Of a stretch of DNA of 64,000 bases, positions 54,273 through 64,000 are shown piece after piece. The notes under the pieces are model-generated. The model was not told the DNA's origin. It ran no database searches and worked only from the letters and a program-made list of their open reading frames with translations. A program made the position numbers and the translations under genes. Source of the DNA: Fragum whitleyi (taxonomy: Eukaryota > Mollusca > Bivalvia > Cardiida > Cardiidae); the NCBI GenBank assembly GCA_948146395.1, contig OX411552.1:55354399-55418398 (forward strand), given 5' to 3'. Within the stretch, counting starts at the first letter, position 1; the number at the start of each line of letters is the position of its first letter.

Positions 54273-54918
54273 AATCGTTCAATTTCGGTAAGTATGTACA
54301 AAAAATACTGGTACGGTTATGGCGCAATCGAAGTTTATCGAGTAGGTAACATACGGAGAAAGCGTTGTCATGACGCATATTTTTTTCGTTCTGTGATGTC
54401 CCAGTTCATGTACGTTGGTAGAGGCAAGACGTGTTGAGTACATTTCAGTATATGAGATACAGTTATGAATATTCATATATTGAAAATTCACATATTTTGA
54501 AAATATTTTGAAATGTTCGAAAAGAGTAATTGACGGTGTTTTGAACGCGAGAAAAATGTATTATAATATGGCTAGTTTTCGTTCAAATTGAACGAAACGT
54601 GTGATTTTCTTTTACCTCCCTTAAAAATTCCAAGTGGAATTCCAAATATCTTCTGAAAATGAAAAGGTTTGTGTGTCTCGACTGACCAAAACGAACTTTT
54701 GAAGTTTCGGCGACTTCTTAACTTTTTTGAGCGATAACGGTGAGAGTTAGAAATGTTTAGAGTTGATAGAAATAAACATTATGCAATTACTTCCCTTGAA
54801 CCAGGTTAACGGCGTTTTTCGAGTATAGAGATTTAGCAAGGATTGAAATTTACGCCTACCAATGAAATCAGCAGATGTTTGGAGAATTTTCAATGAAGTT
54901 TTTACAGCGTTTCCTTTT

Positions 54919-55942
54919 TTAGCTCACCTGAGCACAAAGTGCTCAAGGTGAGCTATAATGATCACTCACCGTCCATCGTCCGTTCGTCCGTCAACAACAT
55001 CTTCTCCTCCTAAACCACCGGGCCAATCAAGCTGAAACTGGGCGGGGATTGTCTTTGGGTGAAGCTCTTTAAAAGTTGTTAAAAGAATCTAATTTTACCA
55101 AAAACTCTGGTTGCCATGGTTACGTAAGGCCCAAAATTGCCAAAATCCCTAGAAAAAATCTTCTCCTCCTAAACCATGAGGCCAATTAAGCTGAAACTTG
55201 GCAGGTATGTTCCTTGGGTGAAGCTCTTCAAAAGTTGTTAAGAGAATTGAATTTCATCAAAACTCTGGATGTCATGGTAATGGAAAGGCTGAAAAATGGC
55301 CGAAAATGGCTAATTATATTAGAAAAAATTCTTCTCTTCCCAAACCACTAGGCTAATCGAGCTGATTTTTTGCAGGGATGTTCCTTAAGTGAAGTTCTTC
55401 AAAAGCTATTAAAAGAATTTCATTCCTTCGAAAACTCTGGTTTTCATGGTAACCAAAAGTCTGAAAAATTACCGAAAATGGCCGAAAATCTTAGAAAAAA
55501 AATCTTCTCCTCCTAAACCACTAGGCCAACAAGCTGAAACTTGGCAGGGATGATCTATGGGTGAAGCTCTTCAAAAAGTGTTAAAATAATTTTATTTCTA
55601 CATATCTCTTGTTTCCATGGTAATGGGAAGGCTGAAAATGGCCTAAATTGCCAAAAATCATAGAACAAAAGCTTTTCCTCCTTAACCATAAGGCTAATCA
55701 ATTTTAAACTTAGCAAGGATGTTCTTAACGTGTAGGTCTACTAAAGTTGTTAAAAGAATTTGCCATGATAAGAGAAAAAACGGAAATTTACGAAAGTTTA
55801 AAAAAGATCAAATTGCAGTAGGACGAAATTAAACCACCCTAAATGTACATCAAACAATTTCTGGTATTTATAACATGGTTGACAAGTTATGAGTTGCCTT
55901 AATCAGGTGAGCGATATAGGACCATCATGGTCCTCTTGTTTA
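54919..55942 (+). mobile_element. Pearl-like family C, complete copy in opposite orientation
   Basis: Starts TAGCTCACCTGAGCACAAAG (hairpin GAGCAC-AAA-GTGCTC), has five units with CTCCTCCTAAACCA...GCTGAAACTTGGCAGG, and ends in the hairpin GGACCATCATGGTCC followed by TCTTGTTT. It is absent from the matching place in the second copy of the 52-63 kb duplication (near 60450), so it inserted after that duplication. Confidence 0.75.
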
Positions 55943-56884
55943 TTTCTTAGCTTTATTAGCTATTTGAGTAAGTGGCAAAACGTTTTGAATGGAGCGATTA
56001 AGAGCTTTTTTAAGAGCGATGAGCTTCATTTTCATAATGTTATGACTGTACATTAATAAAAAAAAATCTGTCTTAGTTTCTCATGTGACATCTTTCGTAC
56101 GTGTAATTCTAAAAACCTCGTAACTACAGGTTTATTACAGCTGTAGTTGCGAGATTTTTGAAATACACCGACATATACACCGTACCTTTTCAACGATCGT
56201 GACAGAGCTTGGATATCCGTTACTAAAAATATGATTTAAGTGACAAAAACTTAATTCTTACATAAATTGTTTAACCTTAACCTGATGCATGTAGGTCGTA
56301 GATTCTCAAATCACATTTACTGTAGCAGGCGGGGATATTGTACACTGTATGTAACCTTGGCCAAATTTTATTGAAGTCGAAGTGCTGAATCAATAATTAT
56401 TTTGAAAATATGATTTTCAACTTTTCATGTTTGAAAAGGTAAATCAGATGGTATGTGTGGACAGGGACCAGATAGCACATTTATGCAGGCTTATCTCTAT
56501 CTATTCTTCAAGCTAAAACAAGAAACTTCCAGTGGATGCGGCATAAGGGAAACCAATTTTTTGAAGCTAGCTTTGTATAACGCTCTTAAGTATAATAGAA
56601 ATAGCCCCCTGCTTCACTCGGTAGAGCTAATCTCGGTGCGTGTATATAAAACAGAGAGAGGTTCTCGCCAGCGCTTTGGTACCATAAACTCCTCTTTTCC
56701 CAAAATGTTTTCTTCTATTGTATATGTTTTTAATACATCTATATTAGATAAAACACATACATGTTTTAAAGATACTCGTTTCTATTTCTCATTTACTTGT
56801 TGAATGTATAAAAAGTTATGGCTTACATTTAGCTCGTAGATTTTCAGATTACGTTAACTGTGGCATTCTGTGCTTGGGATATAT

Positions 56885-57225
56885 ATAATACGTAATTTGC
56901 GTTTTGAATGAAAAATATTCAACCAGGCTTGGGGGAATTGATAATTTTCGGGGCTCAGTCGAGACAATTATCAATTCCCACAACCGAGTTATATATTTTT
57001 CATAAAATTCACTAAGGACGAATTATATTTATCTTATAACCTCTATTTATATTGTTTTCGTCGATGTTTCTAACAGAAATGCAAGTTTCTAAAAATAACG
57101 CATTATGTCATTGTTCTAGTAATGTCCATGTGATATCATTAAAAAAGAAAAAAAATCACATGGGATGTTATCACACGGATATTTGTATAGTTATAAGATA
57201 AATTGAAATGCTCATAAATCATCAT
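56885..57225 (+). mobile_element. Foldback family A in duplicate 1
   Basis: GGCTTGGGGGAATTGATAAT, TCTAACAGAAATGCAAGTTT and CCATGTGATATCATT; matching copy in duplicate 2 at 61440-62035. Confidence 0.7.
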
Positions 57226-57457
57226 GTTATAATCGGTTTCAAATTAAAGATGCTTAAAGATGTTTTTGTTTTGTGAATACTTTTTTTCTAAAGTGAAATA
57301 TGTTTTTTTTTCAAAGCTTTTCGGTAAGTTATCGAGAAACATGAGCAGATAATCACTTTCGTTCATTTCACCCTATTTGGCGTTATCAACGGAGCCCATC
57401 TTATTATGACGTCATGAAGTTACTCGTCACCACGTGCAAAATGACGCATTCAAGAGT

Positions 57458-57479
57458 TTTTTTTTTTTTTTTTTTTTTA
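57458..57479. repeat. T-run
   Basis: About 22 T; the corresponding run in duplicate 2 (62361) has eight. Confidence 0.9.
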
Positions 57480-57560
57480 AATTTTCACACTTCAGTTCAT
57501 CTGTCATGAGATTTTAGTATATGACTAGCTGACCTTAATCGGGTCTAAAACAGATTGTTT

Positions 57561-57999
57561 TACAGTTAAGAACATCGTGAAATTGACAAGATGAATGATA
57601 TTAGAATGATTTTAGAATGAAATTGAATGAGTTTGTGGATTGAATTTTGAGTTGAATTCAAGTGTGGTAATCAAATGTCGCTAATTTTGTTCAAGGCGAA
57701 CAAAATGAGCAATATTTATTACCTCCCTTTAATTAAACATTCGTTCTTGTCTGTTCGTGTTCCTTTATGGATCTTACAGACACTTAAAATCAACACCAGC
57801 CAGTAAAATCGTAGCAAAATTTGACCGTTTTGAATTAAATGTTGATCGCCTTGAGCGATTTCGAAATTTTTCGGAAGATTTTGGAACGTTTTTTATAGAT
57901 TTGAGTGAGTGTTTGCAATTAATGAAAGGAGTGCTGAGTGAATGATATAGAATGATTTAAGTTGGAATGAGTGTCATTTTCACGATGATATTAAATGCA
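57561..57999 (+). mobile_element. MITE family B within duplicate 1
   Basis: TACAGTTAAGAACATCGTGA to TCATTTTCACGATGATATTA. The matching copy in duplicate 2 is 62452-62845, so it predates the duplication. Confidence 0.7.
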
Positions 58000-58436
58000 T
58001 GTTGGCGAGCTTGATTATTTTTTGCTTTAAAGCAGCTTTTCGAGCAGAATCGAGTAACAGGTTCTTTTTCTCGCGTAACACCAGATTCGGACGTTCAAAC
58101 CCATTTTTGAAAGAAAGTGGATAAAGATAACGCGATATAACCGATATTGAAAATTGATCAATATACATGCATTTTGTTTCTGAATGGACCAATCCAAAAT
58201 TTTATATTTAAACAATTTAACGAAGTTGGCGGGTAAATATGATGTAACTAACCAAAGCTTAAACAAAGCTGTGGTTGGAACAGTTTTTCTTTGATTTCAG
58301 ATCCCCCGACTTGCTAAAAAGCAGAGAGAGAGTACAGCAAAACACACACACACACGAAATCTGCCCTGCGTTCAGGATAAACGCGTCAGCGAAGCGTTTT
58401 TGAAATGATACCCCGCTTTGCACGTACGTTACAAAT

Positions 58437-58717
58437 ACGCTTGTATACGCACACGTACGTTTTGTATACGCTGGTAATACGCTGGCCATACGGTACTTTA
58501 ACGCTGGTCATACGCTGGCCATACGTTTGAAATGATTTCTTGTCGATGGTGGGGGCTTACACCGAAGAGTTGTGCGTATGAACAAGGTTTTGTCTAGATT
58601 TTATACGCTAGGCATACGTTGCCCTCATACGCTGTGGTGTGACACCCCCTTGCAGTCTCACTAGGGTCGATACTCTACGCACTTCCCAGATGGTCCCTTT
58701 TCGCGTGACGGGTCACA
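58437..58717. other. Junction between the two duplicates
   Basis: Contains repeated ATACGCTGGCCATACG-type units (58468-58530), seen nowhere else in the window. No gene. Confidence 0.6.
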
Positions 58718-59307
58718 TTTTGTTTCAAACAAATCATCAATATTGGGACATTCAAATCAGTATGGATAAATGTTTTCCATAATAATTCTGTAGAAAGTAG
58801 GTAGTGTAGACTTGGACCAGACTGCACGTTTGTGCAGCCTGATTTTGTTTTAACTGTCTACCATAGATCTGTATTTATCGTAAACAGCACGAGAAAAATT
58901 TAAATGCATATCAATCTAATGAAAGAATTGCTGCATATCTATTCTTGAAAAGATACTATAATTTTATTCATGCATAATTTCTTATCATGAACAAGAATCA
59001 ATAAGACAGTTTTATGAATACTGTTAACCCATGGTTGAATGAAGATTGAAACGTTATTAATGGGCTATGAAAAGTTATTTGAAAGCAAATAATATACATA
59101 CCCGTTTTACGTAAAGTAATTTGAAGTCGACCTTGAACTTCATGTTTATGAATAAGTTTTGGGTTGATTATATTTCGAAAATGTCATACATATATATCAG
59201 TGAAATATGAATCCGGTTGGAACGGGTGTAAACGAGACACTTTATGATTCTTTCCTTTTTCCTGTCTAAACTCGGATTTTCGTAACATTTAGAAATTGTT
59301 TATATTT

Positions 59308-59598
59308 TTCATCTGATCACAGTTATTTTGTCGGCTAAAAAGAGTCACTAAAGGATCATTCTAGTGAAATTTGATTGATATCCGTCAGTTAGATTCTGGA
59401 AGTAACATATTTCCATATATGAAAATTAGCCACGCCCATAAAAGCTTGAACCTTGAACAATTTTGAAACAATGTCACTAAGAAGTTTTGTTAAAATTCAC
59501 CCGTTTTATCTGAGAAAGCTTATAAAAAAATACCAACGGACGTTCCGACGGGCGGGCGGACATCCCCATGACAATTGCCCCTGTGGCATTAGGCTAGT
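59308..59598 (-). mobile_element. Pearl-like family D, short copy in duplicate 2
   Basis: TTCATCTGATCACAGTTATT to CCTGTGGCATTAGGCTAGTG; the ACGG run is eroded to GACGGGCGGGCGGAC. Confidence 0.6.
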
Positions 59599-59953
59599 GC
59601 TATCGTTCAATTTCGAGTTATAGTATGTATAAAAATCGCAATACGGTTATGGCGTAATCGAAGTTTATCAAGTTGGTAACATACGGAGAAAGCGTAGTCA
59701 TGAAGCTTTTTTTTGGTAATGTCCCAGTTATATACGTCGGTAGAGGCAAGCCGTGTTGAGTACATCTCAGTATATGAGATACAGTGATGAAAATCGCTAT
59801 ATTGACAATTCACATATTGAAAATAGTTGAACATGTTCGAAAAGTGAATTTTATGGTGTTTTGAATGGGAGATAAAAATGTTATAATATCAATTTGAACG
59901 AACGAGTGATTTTCTTTTGCCTCCCTTAAGAAATCCAATATATTTTGAAAATA

Positions 59954-60198
59954 TATGATCCTGTGCGTGAGATTTCTTAAAATTTAAAATTTGCGCAAAG
60001 CAAAGACTCTGACCAGCCTGTGCATCCGCACAGTCTGACCAGAGTCTTCACTATGCGTTTAGTAGATAGATAACGTCTCAAAGTATCTGTAGGCCATCAG
60101 GTGACTTCATATTTACAGTATGTGACTGTCAACGCTACTCAATGTCTGAACCTCACGAACGTTTCAAATTGTTGGGAATGTCACGCACAGGCTCATAT
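59954..60198. mobile_element. MITE family I, copy 4 (site empty in the partner duplicate)
   Basis: TATGATCCTGTGCGTGAGAT to CACGCACAGGCTCATA. The partner copy of the 52-63 kb duplication reads straight through at ~54663 without it, showing a recent insertion. Confidence 0.8.
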
Positions 60199-61610
60199 AG
60201 GTTTGTGTGACTCGACTGACTAATGAGAATTTCAAAGTTTCGGCGACTTCGTAACTTTCTGAGCGATTAGGGTGAGAGTTATAAACGTTTAGAGTTGATC
60301 GAACCAAACTTTATGCAATTACTTCCCTTGAACTAGATTTACGGCGTTTTTCAAATAGAGAGTTGTAGCAAAGATCGAATTCTACGATTACCAATGAAAC
60401 CAGCAAATGTTTTGATCGTTTTGAATGACGGGTTTAAGGTTATTTTTTATTATTATTATTTCTAAGCCTTTAAGCTATTTGAGCGAGTGTTAGAAATGTT
60501 TATGATGGGGGCAATTAGCGAGAGATTAAGAGCGTTTTTATGAGCGATGCCCGTCATTTTCAGAATGTTACGACTGTACATTAATAAGAAAAAGTCTGTC
60601 TTAGTTTCTCATATGACATCTTTCGTCGGCGTAATTCTAAAAACCTCGTAACTACAGCTTTATTAAAGATGTAGTTACGAGATTTTTGAAATACACCGAC
60701 ATATACACCGTACCTTTTCAACGATCGTGACAGATCTTGGATATCCGTTACTAAAAATATGATTTAAGTGTCAAAAACTTCATTCTTACATAAATTGTAT
60801 AAACTTACTTGATGCGTGTAGGTCGTAAGTGCTCAAATTACATTTACTGTAGCAGGCGGGGATATTGTACACTGTATGTAACCTTGGCCAAATTTTATTG
60901 AAGTCAAAGTACTGAAAGAACTTATTAGGAAACATTATTTATTTTGAAAATATGAGTTTCTACTTCTTAGGCCTGAAAAGATAAATTAGGTGGTATGGAT
61001 AGGGACCAGATTGCACAATTACGCAAGCTAATCTCTATCTATTCTACCAGCTTAAGAAAGAAACTTCTAGTGAATTAAGAAGATGCGGCATAAGAGAAAC
61101 CCTTTTGTTGAAGCTAGCTTTGCATAACACTCTCAAGTATAATAGAAATACCTCCCTGCTTCACCCGATAGGGCTAATCTCATTGTATGTATCAAAAGAG
61201 AGGGGTTCTCGCGAGCGCTTTGGTACCATAAACTACTCTTTTCCCTTACTGTGTTCTTCTGTTTTTATGTTTTTAAAACATCTATATAATTAATAAAACA
61301 CAAACATGTTTTAAAATTACTCGTTTCTCTTTCTCATTTACTGTTTATTGTATAAAGTTACGGCTTACATTTAGCTCGTAAGTTTTCAGATTACGTTAAC
61401 TGTAGCATTCTGTGCTTGGGATATATATGATACTTTATTTGTGTTTTGTATAAAAAAACATTCAACCAGATTGGGGGAATTGATAATTTTCGAGGCTCTA
61501 CCGAGACAATTATCAATTCGCACATCCGAGTAAGATATTTTCCATACAATACACTAATTACGTATTATACTATATTAAAACCGCTATTTGCCTTGTTTTC
61601 GTTGATGTAG

Positions 61611-61798
61611 TCTGGCCGCCAGACTCTTCTTTACAGTGTTTTTTTAAAGGGAATTAAATTATTACAAATCTTACAATTAAGTCCCCTGTCTCTAAAAAGA
61701 AGTTTTTGTTCAGCACTTGTTTCTATGAACTTTGATTAAAGAGGCTTAGAACTACATTTTTTTAATATGCTAACAAAAACGACTGCGGCCAGTCTATC
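61611..61798. mobile_element. Family J element with 9-bp target duplication
   Basis: CGTTGATGT flanks both sides. Termini AGTCTGGCCGCCAG and CTGCGGCCAGTCTAT are inverted. Duplicate 1 (~57062) shows the empty site CGTCGATGTTTCTAACAG. Confidence 0.75.
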
Positions 61799-61834
61799 GT
61801 TGATGTTTCTAACAGACATTCAAATGTCATTGTT

Positions 61835-61973
<139 letters not shown>

Positions 61974-62451
61974 AAACCGCACACAAAAAACATGGGGTGT
62001 TATTTAACGGATATTAGTATGATTATAAGATAAATTGAAATGCTCATAAATCTTCATGTTATAATCGGTTTCAAATTAAAGATACTTAAAGGTGTTTTCG
62101 TTAAAAGTCTATCAGGCACACATTTTGTGAATACTTTTTTTTTCTAAAATGAAATATGTTTTTTCAAGGCTTTTCAGTAGATCATCGAGAAACATGAGCA
62201 GGTAATAACTTGTTAATCTCACCACAAACTAATGAAATTACAAAGAACTTTATATCCTGTTTTCGTTCATTTCACCCCATTCGGCGTTATCTAACCGGAA
62301 CCGATTTTATCATGACGTCATGAAGTTGCTAGTTACCACGTGCAAAATGACGCATTCAAGAGTTTTTTTTCTAAAATGTTCACTATTCTGTTCATCTGTC
62401 GTGGGATTTTAGTATATAACTAGCTGACCTTAATCGAGTCTAGTAAGAATG

Positions 62452-62845
62452 TTATATAGTTAAGAATGTCGTGAAATTGATAAGATGAATGATATTGGCA
62501 TGATTTTGGAATGAAATTGAATGAGTTTGTAGAGCGAGTTTTGAGGAACAAAATTAGCAATAATCATTACTTCCATTTAATAAAATATTCGTTCCTGTCT
62601 GTTCGTGTGCCTTCATGGATCAATCAGACACTTAAAATCACTGACAGCCAATAAAATCGTAGAATAAATTGTTCGTTTTGATTTTAAATGTTGATCGTCT
62701 CGAACGATTTCGAAATTTTTCTGTTAATTTCGGAACGTTTTTGGTCAATTTGAGTGAGTGTTTGGAGTGAATAGAGCTTTGAGCGAGTTATTGAGAATGA
62801 TTTTCGTCAGAATGGGTGTCAACTTTTCGATGATTTCAACTGTAT
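62452..62845 (+). mobile_element. MITE family B within duplicate 2
   Basis: TATAGTTAAGAATGTCGTGA to GATGATTTCAACTGTA; lacks part of the central palindrome. Confidence 0.7.
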
Positions 62846-63199
62846 ATTGGCGAGCTTGATATTCTTTTTCTTTATTTTTGAACTTGCTTTAGAGCAGCTT
62901 TTCGAGGAGAATCGAGTAACAGGTTCTATTTCTCGCGTCACACCAGATTCGGACGTTCAGCCCCATTTTGGAATGCCAAGATGATAAAAATAACGCGATA
63001 TAAGCGATATTGAAAATTGATCAATATACATGTGCTTTTTCTCGGAATGGACCAATCCAAAATTTTATATTTAAACAATTTAACGAAGTTGGCGGGTAAA
63101 TATGATGTAACTAACCAAAGCTTAAACAAAGCTGTGGTTGGAACAGTTTTTCTTTGATTTCAGATCCCCCGACTTGCTAAAAAGCAGAGAGAGAGTACA

Positions 63200-63350
63200 G
63201 CAAAACACACACACACACGAAATCTGCCCTGCGTTCAGGATAAACGCGTCAGCGAAGCGTTTTTGAAATGATACCCCGCTTTGCACGTATCATCTCAAAG
63301 CGCTAGCGAAACGTTTTTACATCCTGAACACAGGGCGGAATCAAACTTAA
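63200..63350. mobile_element. Foldback MITE at the end of duplicate 2
   Basis: ATCTGCCCTGCGTTCAGGAT...GCGAAGCGTTTTTGAAATGA and the inverted arm TCATCTCAAAGCGCTAGCGA...CATCCTGAACACAGGGCGG. Duplicate 1 has only the left arm, so the duplication breakpoint lies in its middle. Confidence 0.7.
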
Positions 63351-63971
63351 ATTAGATTCCATGCTTGTGCTAAACTCTTGACTGTTTCTGGATGACTTCG
63401 CATAAAAAAAGTTTATTTGTTTTTATATAACTTAGAGATGCAAGTGACTGTATTTTAAAGAGAATTTTACAATGAGTCATAAACATAAATGGGCTTATGA
63501 AACACGTTTTATATAAGTTTTATTTATTTTAGAATATCCTCATCTTTCCGAGATGTTTATCATAAATGCCTTGGTATTGCACAATACTTACATGTTAGGA
63601 CAATCGAAAGGTCGCAAATATGTCGTCATTGGGTGACCAGCTGTATTTACGGTATTTTGTTCATCCACAAACAATTTCTTCATTCAAACACGTTTAAAAA
63701 AAATTCTTTAAAAAAAGTTTATAGTTTATACATGAGATGGATATAATGTTCTTTTCTATTAAGGTATTTTAGAAGAGAAATAATGATACTTTATGAATCT
63801 TTTTTGTGTATTAATTTAATAGTGGTATTAAGTTTTGTGTCATGCCTTCAAGAAAAACAAAAATATTCATTTACTTTCTTATCATTTATATCCTAATATT
63901 TTACTAAGTTTTTGGATATTTTCGAAGATCTACCCCATGTTTTTTGATAACGAGGTATTAATAATTTATGT
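63351..63971. other. Right edge without recognised features
   Basis: AT-rich; no coding, and no repeat partner noticed apart from the family B end at the border. Confidence 0.45.
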
Positions 63972-64000
63972 ATAATTAAGAACATCGTGAAATTGACAAA
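63972..64000 (+). mobile_element. MITE family B, left end cut by window edge
   Basis: ATTAAGAACATCGTGAAATT followed by GACAAA, the left terminus of the family. Confidence 0.6.

Larger units (their letters stand above)
52131..58436. repeat. Direct duplication, copy 1
   Basis: Same order as copy 2 throughout: TTTTGTTTCAAA-AAATCATC, AACCCATGGTTGAATGAAG, ACCCGTTTTACGTAAAG, GGTTATGGCG-AATCGAAG, AACTACAG hairpin, CTTGGCCAAATTTTATTGAA, family A, family B, TTGGCGGGTAAATATGATG and ACCCCGCTTTGCACGTA. Extra in this copy: 52500-53393, family G (53596) and family C (54919). Confidence 0.88.

Overview
The window looks like animal nuclear DNA, most likely from a bivalve mollusc. It is AT-rich, has no long open frame (the longest, 143 codons, is not convincing as a gene), and one gene is broken into short exons with GT/AG borders. 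The repeats point to bivalves: elements with ~165-bp internal tandem cores and ACGG-type tetranucleotide runs match the published description of bivalve 'pearl' elements. A tRNA-headed SINE, a Penelope-like retroelement remnant and many foldback MITEs are also present. I cannot name the species from sequence alone.

Gene. One protein-coding gene was found, on the minus strand from the ATG at 40129 to the window edge at 1, where it runs off unfinished. I reconstructed 14 coding exons (1,907 nt, 635 complete codons), and the reading phase carries through all 13 junctions without a stop. The product has a signal peptide, a Ser/Thr/Asn-rich linker with four N-glycosylation sequons, a degenerate YWTD-type six-blade beta-propeller (about residues 98-346), one six-cysteine EGF module (349-388) and a second propeller of the same type (390 to the edge). 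It is therefore a secreted or membrane LDL-receptor-related (LRP-like) protein. No LDLR class A (ligand-binding) repeats lie between the signal peptide and the first propeller. Intron 1 is 15.3 kb; the other twelve range from 0.9 to 4.1 kb.

Layout. 1-40 kb holds the gene with intronic repeats. Two exons have decayed tandem copies beside them: exon 2 at 23.0-24.5 kb and exon 14 at 0.1-0.28 kb. A foldback transposon at 20.5-21.05 kb inserted into the splice donor of exon 3, and its 9-bp target duplication rebuilt the donor. 40.1-52.1 kb is upstream and intergenic: MITEs, a 270-bp tandem duplication, a second SINE copy and a 748-bp compound tetranucleotide repeat. 52.1-63.3 kb is a two-copy direct duplication of a gene-free, repeat-rich block. 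Each copy carries insertions the other lacks, so several transposons can be read as filled and empty sites. No second gene, functional tRNA, rRNA or CRISPR array is supported.

Main finds: tandem exon duplication at two places in one LRP-like gene; a transposon placed across a splice donor; the duplication with filled/empty site pairs; a 43-bp SINE-tail insertion with a perfect 14-bp target duplication; and MITE families with 6-bp or 9-bp target duplications.
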